Assembly (NCBI GenBank): GCA_036478895.1
Contig: JAZGEV010000011.1
Coordinates: 1-64,000 of the forward strand
Origin: S010-17 sp036478895
GTDB lineage: Bacteria; Bacteroidota; Bacteroidia; Flavobacteriales; Flavobacteriaceae
Reading direction: 5' to 3'
Length of the DNA: 64,000 bases
Part shown: positions 60,145 to 64,000 of the stretch, one piece after another
Position numbering within the stretch: the stretch's first letter is position 1
Layout: every line of letters begins with the position of its first letter
The notes under the pieces: model-generated
The model's database searches: none
Told to the model about the DNA's origin: nothing
What the model saw: the letters and a program-made list of their open reading frames with translations, nothing else
Position numbers and translations under genes: made by a program

Positions 60145-60579
60145 ATGAAAACAATAGCCATTGCCAACGATCACGCTGGACCTGAATACAAATTTGAAAT
60201 TGTTAAATATCTTGAATCTCAAAATTATAAAGTGCTTAATTTTGGTACAGATACTAATGATAGTATGGATTATCCTGATACTATTCACTTAGCTGCCAAA
60301 GCTGTAGCTGATAAAAAAGCCGATCTAGGCATCATTATTTGTGGCTCTGGAAATGGCGCTCAAATGACGGCAAATAAACACCAAGATGTTAGAGCTGCTT
60401 TGTGTTGGAATAACGAATTGGTTGAATTATCTCGTTTACATAATGATGCTAATGTACTTAGTATTCCTGCACGTTTTGTGAGTAAACAACAGGCACTTGG
60501 TTTTGTTAAACTGTTTTTAGAAACAGAATTTGAAGGTGGAAGGCACGCCACTAGAGTTGATAAAATTAGATGCTGTTAA
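60145..60579 (+). CDS. rpiB: Ribose-5-phosphate isomerase B
   Basis: A 144-residue RpiB: ANDHAGPEYKFEIVKYL, DYPDTIHLAA with the DYPD motif, GIIICGSGNGAQMTANKH with the catalytic Cys, and VRAALCWNNELVELSRLHND. It interconverts ribulose-5-phosphate and ribose-5-phosphate in the pentose phosphate pathway. The active-site loop is CGSGNG rather than CGTGIG, a form seen in other Bacteroidota. The C-terminus (IRCC) has two cysteines. Confidence 0.93.
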   Translation: MKTIAIANDHAGPEYKFEIVKYLESQNYKVLNFGTDTNDSMDYPDTIHLAAKAVADKKADLGIIICGSGNGAQMTANKHQDVRAALCWNNELVELSRLHNDANVLSIPARFVSKQQALGFVKLFLETEFEGGRHATRVDKIRCC

Positions 60580-60592
60580 TGTTACTAAAGAA

Positions 60593-60710
60593 ACAAGACT
60601 GTTTCGCTGAAAGATGTTAGACACAAGACTAATCTAACTAGTTAAAAAATAGTTTATCAATGAAGTTTGATGGTCTAGTCTATTGAAAAGAAGCGGTCTT
60701 TCATTTAGTC
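60593..60710. repeat. Spacer with AGACTGTTTCGCTGAAAG and inverted AGCGGTCTTTCA units
   Basis: AGACTGTTTCGCTGAAAGA (about 60596-60614) with following TTAGACACAAGACTAATC, and AAGAAGCGGTCTTTCATT (about 60688-60705) in opposite orientation. Both belong to the family seen at 37310, 54511 and 61671. Confidence 0.55.
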
Positions 60711-60729
60711 TGCAAAATAATAAAAAATA

Positions 60730-61656
60730 ATGTCACACAATCATTCACATAGCGGTCATAACCATCATCACCCAAAATTGAGTGGTAAAAACTTAATGAT
60801 ATCTATTGTATTGAATATCATTATTACCATTGCACAACTTATTGGTGGTTTTTTATCGGGTTCTTTGGCGTTAATTTCTGATGCGGTTCACAACCTAAGT
60901 GATGTTGTTTCATTAATTGTGAGTTATGTTGCAAACCGATTATCAAATTCTAAAAAACAAACCTTAAAACAAACTTTTGGTTTTAAACGAGCCGAAATTA
61001 TTGCTGCTTTTTTTAATGCTGCAAGCTTAATTATTATTGCTGTTTTCTTGGCGATTGAAGCAGTTAAGCGTTTTAATAATCCAACCGAAATAGAAAGTAA
61101 CTTGGTTATTTGGCTAGCATTATTAGGAATTTTGGCCAACGGTTTTAGTGTTTTACTACTTAAAAAAGATGCGGAACATAACCTTAATATGAAATCGGCT
61201 TACTTGCATTTAATGACCGATATGTTGACTTCCGTTGCTGTTTTAGTTGGTGGTTTGATAATGAAATTCTATCAAGTTTATTGGGTTGATGCGGTGCTTA
61301 CCTTAATTATATCTGTTTATCTTATTTTTATGAGTTGGCGCATATTTATGGAATCTTTAAAAATATTAATGCTTTTTGCACCAGATGATATTGATATTGC
61401 TGACATTGAAATTTCCATTTTAAAAATTGATAGTATAAAAAACATTCATCATGTTCATATTTGGCAATTAAACGAACACAATTGTCATTTTGAAGCACAT
61501 ATTGAGTTTAAAAAAGATATTAAATTATCGGAATTTGATACCATTTGTGAAAACGTAGAACATTTATTAGCGCATGATTTTAATATTAATCATTCCAATT
61601 TACAACCAGAATTTAATAGAGATGATGATAAACATTTTATTATACAAGACGAGTAA
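60730..61656 (+). CDS. Cation diffusion facilitator (CzcD/ZitB-like zinc exporter)
   Basis: A 308-residue CDF transporter: His-rich N-terminus (HNHSHSGHNHHHP), six helices, two metal motifs SDAVHNLSD (about 50-58) and HLMTDMLTS (about 160-168), and a C-terminal cytoplasmic domain (about 215-300, HHVHIWQLNEHNCHFEAHIE). Pattern fits zinc-type CDF (HD-HD in helices 2 and 5). It exports zinc or cobalt by proton antiport. Single-gene unit. Confidence 0.93.
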   Translation: MSHNHSHSGHNHHHPKLSGKNLMISIVLNIIITIAQLIGGFLSGSLALISDAVHNLSDVVSLIVSYVANRLSNSKKQTLKQTFGFKRAEIIAAFFNAASLIIIAVFLAIEAVKRFNNPTEIESNLVIWLALLGILANGFSVLLLKKDAEHNLNMKSAYLHLMTDMLTSVAVLVGGLIMKFYQVYWVDAVLTLIISVYLIFMSWRIFMESLKILMLFAPDDIDIADIEISILKIDSIKNIHHVHIWQLNEHNCHFEAHIEFKKDIKLSEFDTICENVEHLLAHDFNINHSNLQPEFNRDDDKHFIIQDE

Positions 61657-61670
61657 AAAAGAAGTTAGAA

Positions 61671-61845
61671 ATGAGACCGCTTTGCTGTAAGAAAAAAGAC
61701 TAAAGACTTGAGTAATATTATTAATTTTTTTAATTCAAATAAAAATGTCAGTTCGAGCATTTCGTCAAAGCTCAATATAAACTCCGCCGAGAACAGTTTT
61801 ATATAAAAAAATAAAAAACAATCTCGACTCCGCTCGATTTGACAA
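61671..61845. repeat. Repeat-rich spacer (three repeat families)
   Basis: Contains GAGACCGCTTTGCTGTAAGA (61671-61690, family seen at 37310), TGTCAGTTCGAGC...CCGAGAAC (61746-61794, expanded by a TTTCGTCAAAGCTCAATA segment related to those at 5858 and 25324) and TCTCGACTCCGCTCGATTTG (61822-61841, plus ACA), the same core as the copy inside rnr. Confidence 0.7.
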
Positions 61846-61882
61846 TGCTTAACACAAGCTAATTATCATAATAAATAAAACT

Positions 61883-62326
61883 ATGCCAATCAAATTTTAT
61901 CCCAAAGAATATAATCATTTAACAAAAGATGAACTGTACGAAATTTTAAGATTACGGTCTGAAGTTTTTGTAGTGGAACAAAACTGTGTGTATCAAGATA
62001 TTGATGATAAAGATCAAATAGCAATGCATATTTTAGGCTATGTAGGTATAGAATTAGTTGCTTATGCGCGTATTTTTAAACCTGGTGATTATGTAAAAAA
62101 GGCAAGTATTGGTAGAGTTTTGGTACGTGAAAAACACCGTCAAAATGTTTATGGTTTCAGGTTAATGGAAACGTCTATTATGGCTATTAACATGCATTTT
62201 AGAGCGTTTAAAATTGAAATATCTGCTCAAGAACATTTAAAAAAGTTTTATAACAGATTAGGGTTTATACAAATAGGAGATAACTATTTGGAAGATGGCA
62301 TTCCGCATATAAAAATGATTAAATAA
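61883..62326 (+). CDS. ElaA-type GNAT acetyltransferase
   Basis: A 147-residue GNAT protein of the ElaA type: LRLRSEVFVVEQNCVYQDID (about 27-46), MHILGYVGIELVAYARIF, then the acetyl-CoA-binding loop region IGRVLVREKHRQNVYGFRLM and FYNRLGFIQIGD. Substrate unknown. Followed by a strong terminator. Confidence 0.9.
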   Translation: MPIKFYPKEYNHLTKDELYEILRLRSEVFVVEQNCVYQDIDDKDQIAMHILGYVGIELVAYARIFKPGDYVKKASIGRVLVREKHRQNVYGFRLMETSIMAINMHFRAFKIEISAQEHLKKFYNRLGFIQIGDNYLEDGIPHIKMIK

Positions 62327-62351
62327 ACACTATTTGTTTTTATAAAATTTT

Positions 62352-62383
62352 AAAAATCATTACTTATTTGAGTAATGATTTTT
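62352..62383 (+). terminator. Strong rho-independent terminator after the acetyltransferase gene
   Basis: AAAAATCATTACT (62352-62364) and AGTAATGATTTTT (62371-62383) form a perfect 13-base stem with a 6-base loop and a T-run, 26 bases past the stop. Confidence 0.9.
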
Positions 62384-62461
62384 TTATACACGTCATTCAC
62401 GTTATTTATGACGTCACTCACGACATTTTTTTGTTTTTAAGCTTCTTATCCCTTTACATTT

Positions 62462-62726
62462 GTGGTGTTGAAACATTTGAGGTGTTTTGGTAAAATTATT
62501 AATCATTTAAATAAAAATTGCTAATCATAATCAATCGGTAAAAGAACATAATTATGATAATGGAAATAACAATCAATATAAAAATGGATCAAATTATTGG
62601 TTAAAAGTAGAAGAAAACCCAAATTTTAAAACAGTAGTTACTAAAATTAGTGATTATGCAAAATCAGCTAATACACCAAAGAATGTTGAGGAAATGAAAG
62701 ATTTAGATATTTATAAATTCTCCTAA
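62462..62726 (+). pseudogene. Broken ORF upstream of the terminal outer-membrane gene
   Basis: From 62511 a frame without any usable start reads NHNQSVKEHNYDNGNNNQYK and SNYWLKVEENPNFKTVVTKI up to a TAA at 62724-62726. Just upstream another frame reads VVLKHLRCFGKIINHLNKN from a GTG at 62462. Removing one A from the AAAAA run at about 62513-62517 would join both into a continuous protein of about 87 residues (LNKIANHNQS). So this is either a frameshifted small gene or a truncated one. Family not recognised. The start of the 430-base gap 62327-62756 holds the terminator. Confidence 0.45.
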
Positions 62727-62756
62727 ATATAATTAATAAACTTAAAAATAAATAAT

Positions 62757-64000
62757 ATGAAAAATAATATATTTATAATTATTGTACTGATTTTAATATC
62801 AATTAATACTAACGCACAAACAAATCAACAATTCACAAAACAATTTGTAACAGACAGTGGTGTTTATGGTTATGTAAAAATTACAACAAAACCTACAACG
62901 GTTGGTGGTGCTTATATTTGGATTCAACAAGATGCCGTTGTTATAGAAGGAATAAATGATTATACAGGTAATATGTTATCGGAAGTTGGTGTTAATTTCC
63001 CTTTTAATTGCTCCAATTGTGCTTTTTATGCAAGTGGTGAAGCAAGTATGCAAGTACCAGGTTGGACAAGAAGAGATTATGCTAAATTTAATAAAGGCGG
63101 TACTATTAATTCTGGTGGCTTTGGTAAAACCAATCAAACGGTACATTTTAGTGCGTCGGCTAAAAAAAGACATAATGATGCACGTTCAGAACATGGAAGT
63201 TCTTGGGAGAAAACTGGACGAGTTGAACAGATTTCTATACATAATGTAAAAGGCGCAGACATTAATAAAATTTCTGGATTTGTCAAAAAAATGAAATTGA
63301 AAAAATTAAATGAAGAAAGGGCAAAACTAGAAATGGAATTAAAACAAGATGACGGAAATTTTGCAACAGAAAACAATGATTCTACTACCAAAGAACAAAC
63401 ATCAAAAGAGAAAGATAATACAGAAAATAATGAAGGAGCAGTTGCAAAAAAAAATATAGAAAAAAGCGCTAAACAACCCATAAAAGAACCTGTTAAAGTA
63501 CCTGATTTAAGCAGTGAGAAAATTAAAGCAGCAACAACTGTTTTAGCAACAGCTGCTGTATTAGCTTCTTTTTCAAAAGAGGTTGGTTTGGGTGCCTATT
63601 ATTCTATAGGAGGTATAGAAGCTATTGGTGCAGAAGGTTTATTTTTATTTTCAAAGAACATTGGAGCATCTGTAAATTATGGTGTTACTTTTCAAACAGA
63701 AAGTGAAAATAGAGATTCTATTGAAGGTTATGAATATGGTGGTGGAATTATTTTTAACATTAATAGGTCGTTTGGGTTTAGTGTTGATTTTCAATATTAT
63801 CAAACTGTAAGTGGTGCTTATGATCAAAACCGAAATCGTTTAGTTTTTGAAGAAAACGGTTCTCAAATTGGAGGATCGATATACTTAATGAATTTTTTAA
63901 AACTTAGTTATTTATCACCTGCATCAGGAGAATCCTATAGAAATTCAGAATTGATTGGAGAAGGTTCTGGAGCATTTAGAATAGGAGTTTATACTTATTT
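62757..64000 (+). CDS. Exported outer-membrane-type protein of unknown function (cut by window end)
   Basis: An open frame of at least 414 codons from ATG 62757 to the window end. Signal peptide about 1-20 (ISINTNAQ). Residues about 20-180 form a soluble domain with VKITTKPTTVGGAYIWIQQD, FNCSNCAFYASGEA (a CxxC) and VQISIHNVKG-like strands; about 180-265 is a highly charged, Lys/Glu/Asn-rich linker with coiled-coil potential; from about 265 an Ala-rich helix (ATTVLATAAVLASF) and then beta-strands with many Gly/Tyr as in an outer-membrane barrel. I do not recognise the family. It starts 30 bases after the broken ORF. Confidence 0.75.
   Translation, partial: MKNNIFIIIVLILISINTNAQTNQQFTKQFVTDSGVYGYVKITTKPTTVGGAYIWIQQDAVVIEGINDYTGNMLSEVGVNFPFNCSNCAFYASGEASMQVPGWTRRDYAKFNKGGTINSGGFGKTNQTVHFSASAKKRHNDARSEHGSSWEKTGRVEQISIHNVKGADINKISGFVKKMKLKKLNEERAKLEMELKQDDGNFATENNDSTTKEQTSKEKDNTENNEGAVAKKNIEKSAKQPIKEPVKVPDLSSEKIKAATTVLATAAVLASFSKEVGLGAYYSIGGIEAIGAEGLFLFSKNIGASVNYGVTFQTESENRDSIEGYEYGGGIIFNINRSFGFSVDFQYYQTVSGAYDQNRNRLVFEENGSQIGGSIYLMNFLKLSYLSPASGESYRNSELIGEGSGAFRIGVYTY

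Noticed and set aside
62956..63249. Plus-strand open frame of 97 codons
   Set aside because: Out of frame inside the larger exported protein that starts at 62757, which has a signal peptide and coherent composition.
63134..63481. Minus-strand open frame of 115 codons
   Set aside because: Antisense to the same exported protein, in its charged linker; Phe/Ser-rich mirror composition.

Overview
The window is AT-rich DNA from a member of the Bacteroidota, most likely family Flavobacteriaceae. Signs are the many TonB-dependent receptors with DUF4249, DUF5017-type and GLPGLI partners, a type IX secretion sorting domain on a metalloprotease, Bacteroidota -7 elements (TAnnTTTG) before many genes, and Bacteroidota families such as DUF4292, DUF4175, DUF2480 and DUF6428. 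No rRNA, tRNA, CRISPR array, prophage or complete insertion sequence was seen.

Layout. 0-7.3 kb: tail of an outer-membrane barrel gene, then a leftward envelope/maintenance run (dCMP deaminase, small membrane protein, S41 protease, pentapeptide-repeat protein, DUF4292 lipoprotein, EnvC-like protein) and a serine hydrolase. 7.3-11.3 kb: remains of an ABC-2 exporter operon that has lost its front part, a VIT-family transporter, mnmD and a decayed receptor tail that keeps its terminator. 11.3-20.2 kb: fasciclin lipoprotein, fused cytochrome c synthase CcsBA, ChaN-like protein and a receptor/DUF4249/unknown operon. 20.3-26.2 kb: MmcQ/YjbR protein, M36 protease, TrmH-type methyltransferase, a SufT-like/DUF2480 pair, an MscS channel and an ArsR/DUF6428 pair with matching operators. 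26.2-37.1 kb: decayed DNA, a large barrel protein with two GLPGLI genes, a cytochrome b-like membrane protein, and a receptor with its lipoprotein. 37.5-41.2 kb: pgi, an M23 peptidase and a DUF3108 gene. 41.3-54.5 kb, mostly rightward: HupE-like protein, DUF4175, ybeY, mnmG, a methyltransferase, an rluF-type gene, a small ABC pair, a thioesterase and mutS. 54.6-60 kb, leftward: YbjQ, hemolysin III family, an attC-like palindrome beside a thioesterase/flavin-oxidase pair, a Crp/Fnr regulator and RNase R. 60.1-64 kb: rpiB, a cation diffusion transporter, an ElaA-type acetyltransferase, a broken ORF and the start of an unknown outer-membrane protein cut by the window end.

The most striking signals lie between or inside ordinary genes. 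Three parS-like sites (two perfect, one with a single mismatch) cluster at 46.2-48.3 kb, one of them inside a coding sequence, close to where gene orientation switches from mostly leftward to mostly rightward; this suggests an origin-proximal position. A dispersed intergenic palindrome has become an in-frame peptide inside RNase R. Two copies of a roughly 187-bp nested inverted-repeat element are present, one inserted into a second palindromic repeat whose intact copy lies next door, so the insertion point can be read directly. Several decayed genes and repeat-rich spacers point to a genome shaped by small mobile repeats and gene loss.
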